64,000 nt of DNA from Ilumatobacter fluminis (lineage in GTDB: Bacteria > Actinomycetota > Acidimicrobiia > Acidimicrobiales > Ilumatobacteraceae). Of the stretch, positions 50,832-58,553 are shown piece after piece; positions within the stretch are counted from its first letter, which is position 1; each line of letters opens with the position of its first letter. The position numbers were made by a program, and so were the translations under genes. The notes below the pieces were generated by a model. That model was not told the origin of the DNA. It was given only the letters and a program-made list of their open reading frames with translations, and searched no databases. The DNA is taken from assembly GCF_004364865.1 (NCBI RefSeq), contig NZ_SOAU01000001.1, positions 186,001 to 250,000 of the forward strand. Reading direction: 5' to 3'.

Positions 50832-51352
50832 GCGAACCGTTCGTTGCCGAGATCCGCATGTTCGGCGGCAACTTCGCACCCCGCGGCTGGGCACTGTGTG
50901 ACGGGCAGCTCCTCGCCGTCAGCCAGAACGACGCCCTGTTCTCGTTGATCGGCACCATCTACGGAGGCGACGGCCGAACGACGTTCGGGCTCCCCGACCT
51001 CCGCGGTCGCCTCGCCCTCCACGCCGGGACCGGACCCGGGCTCTCGGAACGGCGGCTGGGCCTCAAAGGTGGCAGCGAGAACGTGACCATCACCTCGAAC
51101 GAGATGCCGAGTCACACTCATCCGGTCAGGGCGTCGAGCCAGGGCGGTACGTCGACCAGCCCGGTCGGTAACTATCCGGCGGCGGTGCCACTCACCGCCC
51201 GCTACCAGAACGTCGATGCCGGCAGCCCCGGCTCCGTGTCGATGGAGACGACCGACAACGTCGGTGGCAGCCAGTCGCACACGAACCTCGCACCGGCGCT
51301 GTGTGTGAACTACATCATCGCTCTGTTCGGCATCTACCCGAGCAGGAACTGA
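50828..51352 (+). CDS. Phage tail-collar-domain (MDP-type) protein, copy 1
   Basis: A 174-residue member of the Tail Collar (PF07484) family. The start MSEPFVAEIRMFGGNFAPRG, the core FSLIGTIYGGDGRTTFGLPD and the end SHTNLAPALCVNYIIALFGI show it. Called microcystin-dependent protein (MDP) in older annotation. No signal peptide. There is no tail sheath, tube or baseplate gene nearby, so this is not a normal phage tail module. The first Met overlaps the preceding stop. Confidence 0.9.
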   Translation: MSEPFVAEIRMFGGNFAPRGWALCDGQLLAVSQNDALFSLIGTIYGGDGRTTFGLPDLRGRLALHAGTGPGLSERRLGLKGGSENVTITSNEMPSHTHPVRASSQGGTSTSPVGNYPAAVPLTARYQNVDAGSPGSVSMETTDNVGGSQSHTNLAPALCVNYIIALFGIYPSRN

Positions 51353-51359
51353 GGTCGCC

Positions 51360-51884
51360 ATGTCCGAACCATTCCTCGCCGAGATCCGCATCTTCTCCGG
51401 CAACTTCGCACCGCGCGGCTGGGCGTTCTGCGACGGCCAGCTCCTCCCGATCGCTCAGAACACGGCCCTGTTCTCGCTGCTCGGCACCACCTATGGCGGT
51501 GACGGCCGCACCACGGTCGCGTTGCCCGACCTCCGGGGACGGGCCGCGATGCACCCGGGCCGCGGACCCGGTCTGACGGTTCGCACACTCGGACAACGCA
51601 CCGGCCTCGAGGCGGTCTCGTTGAGCGAGGCGCAGATCCCCAACCACGCCCACGTCGTGCAGTCGACCGGCGACGACAACAACGCCTCGTCACCGATCGG
51701 CGCCGTACCCGGACTGTCGGAGGAGCCGCAGTACCGCCCGCAGGCGACCATCACCACCGGGCAGCAACTGGCGGCCGACGCGCTCACGCCGGTGGGTGGC
51801 AACCAGCCACACAACAACATGCAGCCGTTCATCGTCGTCAACTTCATCATCGCCCTCGTCGGGCTCTACCCGACGCGCAGCTGA
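51360..51884 (+). CDS. Phage tail-collar-domain (MDP-type) protein, copy 2
   Basis: A 174-residue paralogue of the previous gene: MSEPFLAEIRIFSGNFAPRG, SLLGTTYGGDGRTTVALPDL and NNMQPFIVVNFIIALVGLYP. The variable middle (about 95-150) differs strongly from the other copies, so the three may form a hetero-oligomer with different outer loops. GAGG lies 5 nt before the ATG. Confidence 0.9.
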   Translation: MSEPFLAEIRIFSGNFAPRGWAFCDGQLLPIAQNTALFSLLGTTYGGDGRTTVALPDLRGRAAMHPGRGPGLTVRTLGQRTGLEAVSLSEAQIPNHAHVVQSTGDDNNASSPIGAVPGLSEEPQYRPQATITTGQQLAADALTPVGGNQPHNNMQPFIVVNFIIALVGLYPTRS

Positions 51885-51893
51885 GGAGTCATC

Positions 51894-52406
51894 GTGTCCG
51901 AACCATTCCTCGCCGAGATCCGCATCTTCGCCGCCAACTTCGCTCCACGCGGGTGGGCGTTCTGCGACGGCCAGATCCTGCCGATCAACCAGAACCAGTC
52001 GCTGTATTCACTGCTCGGCACCACCTACGGCGGCGACGGTCGCACGAGTTTCGCCCTCCCGGACATGCGTGGACGCGCACCGATCCACGCCGGAACGGGC
52101 AATGGGCTGACGCCACGAACGCTCGGTGAGAAGTCGGGCGAGGAGACGCACACACTCACCGCTGCCGAGATCCCGAACCACACCCACTTCGCGACGGCCA
52201 CCTCGAGCCAAGCTCAGACCGACACACCGGCCAACGCAGCGTGGGCCGACGACGGGGTGAACGGCTTCGCCGCCACCGCTGACGGTGCGATGCACCCATC
52301 GAGCGTCTCGAGCTTCGGCAACGGCCAGGCGCACCAGAACATGCAGCCGTTCCAGGTCGTCAACTACATCATCGCTCTCCAGGGATTGTTCCCGTCGCGG
52401 GACTGA
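51894..52406 (+). CDS. Phage tail-collar-domain (MDP-type) protein, copy 3
   Basis: A 170-residue paralogue with GTG start and GAGGAG 5 nt upstream. Core: MSEPFLAEIRIFAANFAPRG, YSLLGTTYGGDGRTSFALPD and HQNMQPFQVVNYIIALQGLF. The first about 70 residues are nearly identical to copy 2; the middle differs. Followed by the large surface protein after 11 bp. Confidence 0.9.
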   Translation: MSEPFLAEIRIFAANFAPRGWAFCDGQILPINQNQSLYSLLGTTYGGDGRTSFALPDMRGRAPIHAGTGNGLTPRTLGEKSGEETHTLTAAEIPNHTHFATATSSQAQTDTPANAAWADDGVNGFAATADGAMHPSSVSSFGNGQAHQNMQPFQVVNYIIALQGLFPSRD

Positions 52407-52417
52407 ATCGAGTCACC

Positions 52418-55400
52418 ATGAAACGACGCACACTGCTCCAAACGGTGACAGCGCTCGCGCTGGTCGCCGGCACGACGGTCGCGCTGTCCGGCGCAGCGCC
52501 CACCGGCGCCGCCGAGCTCGGCCCCGACGACTTCCAGATCTCACAGTTCGCCAACGCACCGAGCCGGACCGCGGTCGCCTACAACGAGACCGACGACGAA
52601 TACCTCGTGGTCTGGGCCGAAACCGACGGCTCGCTCGAGCCGCGCATCTTCGGCCGAATCATCGACGGCGCCGGTGCACCGACAGGCGGCGCCTTCACCA
52701 TCGCACAGCTCGGATCGGGCGATCCGACCACTGGTGTGATCGACCCCGACGTGGCCTGGAACTCGACCAACAACGAGTACGTCGTCGTGATGGCCGGTGA
52801 CGACGCACCCGATGGCGGGGGCATCATCACGTCGACGTTCGAGATCTACGCCCAGCGGGTCTCGCCTGCGGGTGGGCTCATCGGCTCGCTCACCGAGATC
52901 AGCGACATGGGGTCGAACGACGCCAGCGGCAGCTACGACGCCGGCGAACCGGCGGTCGCCTACAACGCGGCACGGAACGAGTTCCTCGTGGTGTGGGAGG
53001 GCGACGACGATACGGCACCACTGGTGAACGGTGAGACCGAGATCTTCGGACAGCTGCTGACCAACACGCTCGGCGAACTCGGCACCGACACCCGCATCTC
53101 GAACCTCGGTGTCGACGGCGACGGCGGCACCGATGCCCGTTCGCCGGCGGTCGCTGCGCTGAACGGCGCCTACGCTGTCGTCTGGCACGGCAACGACCTC
53201 TCGTTCAATTTCGAGATCTACGGCCAGCTCGTCGACGCAGTCGATCTGACCGAGATCGGTGGCGACACGCTGATCAGCACCGACGCCGTCAACGACGAGG
53301 CCTACGACCCCGCGATCGCCGGCGACCCGACCGGCTCCAATGCGCTGGTGGTGTGGGAGCACGACAACGGCGCCGGGAACGACTTCGAGGTGGCCGCCGC
53401 GCCCATCACGGCGACCGGCGGCAGCATCAGCGTCGGGTCCAACGCGGTCGACGTCAGCGGTACCGGGGGCGCGCTCAACGTGCCGCAGGCCCCTGCCGTG
53501 GCATACAACGCCGACACCGGGCTCTACTCGGTCGTCTGGGCGGGCGACCACGGCACGCTCACCGGCCCCGGCGACAACGAGGTGATCCACACGGTGCTCG
53601 ACGCCGGTGCTGCCGTGGTCGAAGCGCCGGAGGTCATCAGCGACATGACGGCGCCCAACTCGACCGGTCATCCCGACGTCGCCCCGGCGAGCGGCGCCCA
53701 GTACGCGGCCGTCTGGATCGGCGACGACGCCGGCACCGGCAACACACAAGTCTTCGGACAGTTCGTCGTCCCGGCGACCGATCTCGAGATCACCTCGATG
53801 ACCCTGACCTCGGCCGATCCGGTGTTGGAAGGCGGCGTCGTCACCTACGTGATCGCGTATGCCAACAACGGCCCGATCGCAGCGGACGCGATCATCACCG
53901 ACCTGGCGCCGACCGGTGTCACGTTCGACAGCTTCAGCTCGACCGGCCCGACCCCGACCCAGCGAGCCGGCGACGACTATTCGTGGGACGTCACCATCCC
54001 GGCCGGTGGAAGCGGCACGATCACCATCAACGGCACCGCGGGCACGACCCAGGGAACCGTCACCAACACGGCGACCATCGCGACGGCGCCGGGCTTCGTC
54101 GACGAGGTCCCCGGCAACGACAGTGCTTCCGACACCGTCTACGTCGATGCGATCCCGACCGTGACGGTCGAACAGGCCGCGAGTCAAGACGACCCGACGA
54201 ACGGTTTGCCCGTCGTGTTCGACGTCGTGTTCTCCGAGCCGGTCACCTGGACCGCAGGCGCCGGCCTCACCGTCGGCGGCACGGCCCCGGCGCCGATCGG
54301 CGTGACCCTCGGAGGTGGCCCGACGGCCTACACCATCTCCTTGAGCCCCGCCGGTGACGGCACGGTCATTCCCTCGCTTGCCGCAGCCGCGGCGACCGAC
54401 GCCACCGGCAACAGCAGCCTGGCGTCGACCTCGACCGACAACACCGTCACCTACGACGGCACTGCGCCGACCAGCCAGGTCGAGCAGGCGGCAAGCCAGG
54501 CCGACCCGACCAACGGTTCGTCGGTGGAGTTCACGGTGACGTTCTCGGAGGACGTCACCGGGTTCGATGACGGCGACGTCGACTTCACGGGCAGCACGGC
54601 GCCCGGCACGCTGAGCGCGGTCGTCACCGGCGGCCCCGACGTCTACACGGTGACCGTCTCCGGGTACACCGGCGACGGCGACGTGGTCGTCTCGGTCGCC
54701 GACGGTGCTGCCAGCGACGGCGCCGGCAACACCAGCCTCGAGCAGGCGTCGACCGACGCGACGGTCACGGTCGACCAGACCGCGCCGACCGTGACGATCG
54801 ATCAGGCGACCGGACAAGACGATCCCACCGGCACCTCGCCGATCACCTTGGACGTCGTGTTCTCCGAGCCAGTGACCGGGTTCGACAACGGCGACGTGAC
54901 CGTGGGCGGCAGTGCCGGTCCGACGACGGTGGTCGTCACGCCGGTGAGCACCACCGACTACACGGTCGCCGTGTCGGGGATGACCGGTGACGGCGACGTC
55001 ACCGCCTCGGTCGACGCGGCCGCCGCTTCCGATGCGGCCGGTAACGCCAGCGTCGCGTCGACCTCGACCGACGGCACCGTCACGTACGACGCAACGCTTC
55101 CGACCGTTACCGTCGAGCAAGCTGCGACGCAAGACGACCCGACCAACGGGACGACTGCGATCTTCACGGTCACCTTCTCCGAACCGGTGACCGGATTGAC
55201 CGGTCCGGCGTTCGATGTCGGTGGCACCGCCACCTCGGCCGGCCTCTCGCTCACCGGCAGCGGCACCGACTACGAGGCGACCGTCACCGGTATCTCGACG
55301 AGCGGCACCGTCACACTCGACCTGCCGGCCGGCGCCGCCCAAGACGCCGGTGGCAACACCAACCTCGCCTCGACCTCGGTCGATAACGAGGTGACCGTCG

Positions 55401-56665
55401 ATCAGACGGCGCCGACCAGCCAGATCGTCCAGGCGGCCGGTCAGCCTGACCCGACGAACAGCGACCCGCAGTTCACGGTGACGTTCTCCGAACCGGTGAC
55501 CGGCTTCGACGAGACCGACGTCGATCTGTCGACGAGCACGACCCCCGGCACGCTCACGGCCGTCGTCACCGGCGGTCCGACGGTGTACGACGTGACCGTC
55601 AGCGGCTTCACCGACGAAGGCGACGTCGTCGCCCTGGTCCCGGACGGGGCGGCGAGCGACCTGGCGGGCAACGCGAGCGTCGCGACGCCGTCGCCCGACT
55701 TCGTCGTCACGATCGATCTGACCTCGCCGATGGTCACCATCGACCAGGCCATTGACCAGGCCGACCCGACCAACGAACTGCCGGTGTCGTTCACCGTCGA
55801 GTTCTCGCGGGAAGTCACCGGGTTCACGGCCGACGACGTGATCGTCACCGGCAGTGCCGGAGCGACGGACGTGTCGGTCACCGCAGTCAGCCCGACCGAG
55901 TACACCGTCGAAGTCGGCGGCGCGGTGAACGACGGAGCCATCACGGTCGAGATCGGCGCCGACGCCGTCGTCGACATCGCCGGCAATGGCAACCCGGCGT
56001 CGACCTCGACCGACGACACCGTCACCTACGACACGACGGGTCCCGTCCTGGCGGTGCCCGACGCCACCGTCGTCGCCTCCACCGACCCCGGCCAGCCCGG
56101 GGCCGTCGTCGAGTTCGTCGTCACGTCGAGCGACCCGGCTCCCGCCTCGGCGGGGGACCGCCTCGGTGAAGCGGCGCCCGGCAGCGGGATCATCTGTGAT
56201 CCGGCGTCGGGTTCGTTCTTCCCGATCGGCACGACGACCGTCGTCTGCCAGGCCGCCGACGCCGCCGGCAACGTGAGCACCGACTCGTTCCAGGTCGAGG
56301 TCGTCGACGACGAAGACCCGACGATCTCGTCCGGCACGAACCAGTCCGTCAACCTGTCGTCGGGCACCAGCGGCCCGGTGACGTACACATCGCCCACGGC
56401 GACCGACAACTCCGGAGAGGTGACGGTGACCTGCACCCCGGCGTCGGGATCGACCATGTCGGTCGGTGCCAACAGCGTGACGTGTCAGGCGGTCGACGCA
56501 GCGGGCAACACGGCCTCGACGTCGTTCACGGTGACGGTCGTCGCGCCCGCCGGCGAGATCCCCGCAACCGGCGGTGGCGGTACCGGCCTCGTGCCGATCG
56601 CCCTCGCCATGGTCATCGCCGGCCTCGCCCTCATCACCACCAAACGCCACCGCCCAGTCGGTTGA
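52418..56665 (+). CDS. Large sortase-type surface protein with propeller-like, DUF11 and Ig-like repeats
   Basis: The protein has 1415 residues. The signal (KRRTLLQTVTALALVAGTTV) is followed by about 400 residues of repeats of the type VAYNETDDEYLVVWAETDG, VAYNAARNEFLVVWEGDDD (propeller-like). A DUF11-like domain lies at about 455-575. Six Ig-like repeats of about 105 residues start near 578, 685, 791, 894, 998 and 1106 (each begins with V/I-x-QA-x-x-Q-x-DPTN). HYR-like domains fill 1208-1380. The end, IPATGGGG plus a membrane helix and KRHRPVG, is a sortase signal. Last gene of the operon; probably the wall anchor of whatever the collar proteins build. Confidence 0.88.
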   Translation: MKRRTLLQTVTALALVAGTTVALSGAAPTGAAELGPDDFQISQFANAPSRTAVAYNETDDEYLVVWAETDGSLEPRIFGRIIDGAGAPTGGAFTIAQLGSGDPTTGVIDPDVAWNSTNNEYVVVMAGDDAPDGGGIITSTFEIYAQRVSPAGGLIGSLTEISDMGSNDASGSYDAGEPAVAYNAARNEFLVVWEGDDDTAPLVNGETEIFGQLLTNTLGELGTDTRISNLGVDGDGGTDARSPAVAALNGAYAVVWHGNDLSFNFEIYGQLVDAVDLTEIGGDTLISTDAVNDEAYDPAIAGDPTGSNALVVWEHDNGAGNDFEVAAAPITATGGSISVGSNAVDVSGTGGALNVPQAPAVAYNADTGLYSVVWAGDHGTLTGPGDNEVIHTVLDAGAAVVEAPEVISDMTAPNSTGHPDVAPASGAQYAAVWIGDDAGTGNTQVFGQFVVPATDLEITSMTLTSADPVLEGGVVTYVIAYANNGPIAADAIITDLAPTGVTFDSFSSTGPTPTQRAGDDYSWDVTIPAGGSGTITINGTAGTTQGTVTNTATIATAPGFVDEVPGNDSASDTVYVDAIPTVTVEQAASQDDPTNGLPVVFDVVFSEPVTWTAGAGLTVGGTAPAPIGVTLGGGPTAYTISLSPAGDGTVIPSLAAAAATDATGNSSLASTSTDNTVTYDGTAPTSQVEQAASQADPTNGSSVEFTVTFSEDVTGFDDGDVDFTGSTAPGTLSAVVTGGPDVYTVTVSGYTGDGDVVVSVADGAASDGAGNTSLEQASTDATVTVDQTAPTVTIDQATGQDDPTGTSPITLDVVFSEPVTGFDNGDVTVGGSAGPTTVVVTPVSTTDYTVAVSGMTGDGDVTASVDAAAASDAAGNASVASTSTDGTVTYDATLPTVTVEQAATQDDPTNGTTAIFTVTFSEPVTGLTGPAFDVGGTATSAGLSLTGSGTDYEATVTGISTSGTVTLDLPAGAAQDAGGNTNLASTSVDNEVTVDQTAPTSQIVQAAGQPDPTNSDPQFTVTFSEPVTGFDETDVDLSTSTTPGTLTAVVTGGPTVYDVTVSGFTDEGDVVALVPDGAASDLAGNASVATPSPDFVVTIDLTSPMVTIDQAIDQADPTNELPVSFTVEFSREVTGFTADDVIVTGSAGATDVSVTAVSPTEYTVEVGGAVNDGAITVEIGADAVVDIAGNGNPASTSTDDTVTYDTTGPVLAVPDATVVASTDPGQPGAVVEFVVTSSDPAPASAGDRLGEAAPGSGIICDPASGSFFPIGTTTVVCQAADAAGNVSTDSFQVEVVDDEDPTISSGTNQSVNLSSGTSGPVTYTSPTATDNSGEVTVTCTPASGSTMSVGANSVTCQAVDAAGNTASTSFTVTVVAPAGEIPATGGGGTGLVPIALAMVIAGLALITTKRHRPVG

Positions 56666-56783
56666 TGTCAGACATCAACCGACGAAACCGCCACCCGTCG
56701 GATGAGGTCAGACCCCAACCGACGAAACCATGACGGTCGGTCCGGCCGTTGCGTCCGTCGGTTGGGGTCTGACCTCAACCGAC
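56657..56783. repeat. Cluster of three 27-nt palindromic elements between convergent genes
   Basis: A perfect palindrome (56657-56683, containing the TGA stop of the surface protein gene), a direct element (56697-56723) and an inverted element (56757-56783, one mismatch to the exact complement). The minus-strand gene on the other side ends at 56797, so the cluster can serve both transcripts. Confidence 0.9.
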
Positions 56784-56796
56784 TGACCTCGACGAT

Positions 56797-57705
56797 CTAC
56801 GGACGGCCGCCGACGGTTTGGATCTGGACGACCGGGTAGGTGACGGGTTCACCGGTGATGGAGATCGGCGCCAGGTCGAACGGCCCGGCGGTGACCCAGC
56901 CGAATCCGTCGAGGGCGAGTGAGGCCGTCCAGGTGCCTTCCCAGGTGGCGCCGAGGGTGATCGTGTGATCGCCGGTCTGGGTGGGTGTCCAGGTGGCGGC
57001 GGCGCCCTCGCCGTTGCCGTCGGGATCGGGCTCGGTGCCGCAGGTGGTCGAGGTGCGGGTGGTGTCGCCGCTCGGACCGGTGATGGTCCAGACGAGTTCG
57101 CTGATGCCGACCTGCGCGGCGGCGACGGATCCGGAGGTGCGCGCTTCGACGTCGACGATGCCGGGGTCGTCGCACCAGAACCAGGTGTCGAGCTGAGTCA
57201 GCCCACCGAACCCGTCGACCGGCGGGTTGATCCCGACCTCGAGCGCCAGGATCTCCTGCGTCTCGACGTCGGTCTCACCAGGAGGCTGCGGCAAAGGAGG
57301 AGGCTGAGGAGGATCCTCCCCCGGCCACTCGCAATACGTGTAGATCGCAAGCAGTTCCCCAGAGTCAGTGTTGTACACCGTCACGAGCCAAATGGCTCCA
57401 TACGTGACGACGATCTCGTCCGCAGTCTCCTGGATTCGCTGACACGGTGGCGGATCAACGACTGCGGTCGGCGGGATGTGGTATCGACTCCAAACGACCG
57501 GACTCGCCGGGACCTCGACCGACGTGTTCGATCCGCCAGGTCGCTCCACCACCGTCACAGTCGGCTTCGGCTCCGGGTCGTCGCCAGCGACGCATTCGTA
57601 GCGCTGTCCAACGCGTCGGCAACCTTCGTCCTGAGCGAAGGCGGTTTGAGGGCACCAACAGGCTGCGATAGCCACAATGGTGGTAAGGATCGCCGGCTTA
57701 ATCAT
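56797..57705 (-). CDS. Secreted protein of unknown function with Ig-like C-terminus
   Basis: The 302-residue protein has a signal peptide (about 1-24, cleaved near AFAQD), a Cys-containing N-terminal region (Cys29, Cys37 in CRRVGQRYEC), a Pro-rich stretch (PPQPPPLPQPPGETD), and a C-terminal beta domain with VWTITGPSGDTTRTSTTCG. Four or more Cys could form disulphides. The ATG overlaps the stop of the upstream lipoprotein gene by 4 nt, so the two are coupled and probably act together. Codon usage of the first 100 codons is less GC-biased than that of its neighbours. Confidence 0.75.
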   Translation of the reverse strand: MIKPAILTTIVAIAACWCPQTAFAQDEGCRRVGQRYECVAGDDPEPKPTVTVVERPGGSNTSVEVPASPVVWSRYHIPPTAVVDPPPCQRIQETADEIVVTYGAIWLVTVYNTDSGELLAIYTYCEWPGEDPPQPPPLPQPPGETDVETQEILALEVGINPPVDGFGGLTQLDTWFWCDDPGIVDVEARTSGSVAAAQVGISELVWTITGPSGDTTRTSTTCGTEPDPDGNGEGAAATWTPTQTGDHTITLGATWEGTWTASLALDGFGWVTAGPFDLAPISITGEPVTYPVVQIQTVGGRP

Positions 57706-58403
57706 TCAGCCGTCGAGATCGCAAGGACGCGCCATCCGCCGACGCCTTGGATCAGGTACAGATCCAGCGTCTCCCCTTCGGCGGGTTCATCGCCGGTCAC
57801 GTTGAAGACCACATCGCCGTTCTGATCGACGATTGCCGCGTTGGCCAGGTTCTCGGGTTCAGTTACTGCTCGTACCCACACCCACGTCGCAGCGGCGGGG
57901 AGGCCTTCAGCCGTATCCATCACCACGGCGGACCGAACAACCGGCTCCGGTACGCCCTGCGTTCGCCAGCCATTGTCTACAAAGGTTTGAACGTCCTCTC
58001 CGATGGTCGACTGGCAATCGTTCTCGCCCGCAAGGCAGAACTCGTTGATCCGATCGACGTCCGGCTCTTCGTTGATGTCGTGCAGCGTCTCGAGAAGACC
58101 TTGGATGATGGCGACCCAGTTCGGGTCGCCGGGGTTGGTGGTGGGCGGGGGTTGGGTGGTCGGGGTCGGCTCGGTGGTGGTCGGGGCGGGCTCGGTCGTC
58201 GGGGTGGTGGTCGGCGCTGGGGTGGTCGGCGGCGCCTCGGTGGTGGTCGTCGTCTCCGGCGCCGCCGTGGTCTCCGGGGCGGCGGTCGTGGTCGGTGCGG
58301 CGGTCGTCGTCGAGTCGGCCTCGTCGTCGCCCGACGAGCAGGCGGTCACCAGGAGCGCAGCGCTGATCGTGGTGGCGAGGATGCGTCGAGTGGTCAGCCG
58401 CAT
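57702..58403 (-). CDS. Secreted lipoprotein of unknown function
   Basis: The protein has 233 residues. Lipobox VTAC (Cys22), then about 75 residues almost only Thr, Pro, Ala and Glu, then a compact domain of about 130 residues (NWVAIIQGLLETLHDINEEP, FCLAGENDCQSTIGEDVQTF, then LYLIQGVGGWRVLAIS) with two Cys. It looks like a small secreted SnoaL/NTF2-type or similar alpha/beta fold, but this is a guess. The start at 58403 has a CATGCT box 6 nt upstream. Confidence 0.72.
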   Translation of the reverse strand: MRLTTRRILATTISAALLVTACSSGDDEADSTTTAAPTTTAAPETTAAPETTTTTEAPPTTPAPTTTPTTEPAPTTTEPTPTTQPPPTTNPGDPNWVAIIQGLLETLHDINEEPDVDRINEFCLAGENDCQSTIGEDVQTFVDNGWRTQGVPEPVVRSAVVMDTAEGLPAAATWVWVRAVTEPENLANAAIVDQNGDVVFNVTGDEPAEGETLDLYLIQGVGGWRVLAISTAE

Positions 58404-58409
58404 CCGTAC

Positions 58410-58415
58410 AGCATG
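58410..58415 (-). promoter_or_regulatory. CATGCT -10 box of the lipoprotein/secreted protein pair
   Basis: Minus-strand box ending 6 nt before the start at 58403; the same hexamer serves the RecQ-like gene. Confidence 0.4.
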
Positions 58416-58474
58416 GCCGATCCGCGCCGACCATGCCATGGGGACATGTCCCCGAGACGAACGGAGTCGAACAA

Positions 58475-58548
58475 AGGGGGTCAGGCACCTTCCGTTGCTC
58501 GACCGACCGGGAGTCCCGGCATGCCGAACGGAAGGTGCCTGACCCCCT
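58475..58548. repeat. 22-bp inverted repeat at the end of the malic enzyme gene
   Basis: Arms 58475-58496 and 58527-58548 are perfectly complementary and contain GGGGGTCAGGCACCTTCCG. The 30-nt loop itself holds CCGGGAGTCCCGG. The right arm ends 5 nt from the malic enzyme stop. The GGTGCCTGACCCC core is shared with the element at 48060-48127. Confidence 0.85.
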
Positions 58549-58553
58549 CTGTG

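Noticed and set aside
50828-52406. A prophage or tailocin remnant
   Set aside because: Three collar-domain proteins are present but no sheath, tube, baseplate, terminase, lysis or integrase gene lies in the window.
52541-56650. 1369-codon open frame on the minus strand
   Set aside because: It mirrors the repeat-rich surface protein gene on the plus strand; its translation is Arg/Gly/Val-rich and lacks a start signal and any domain.
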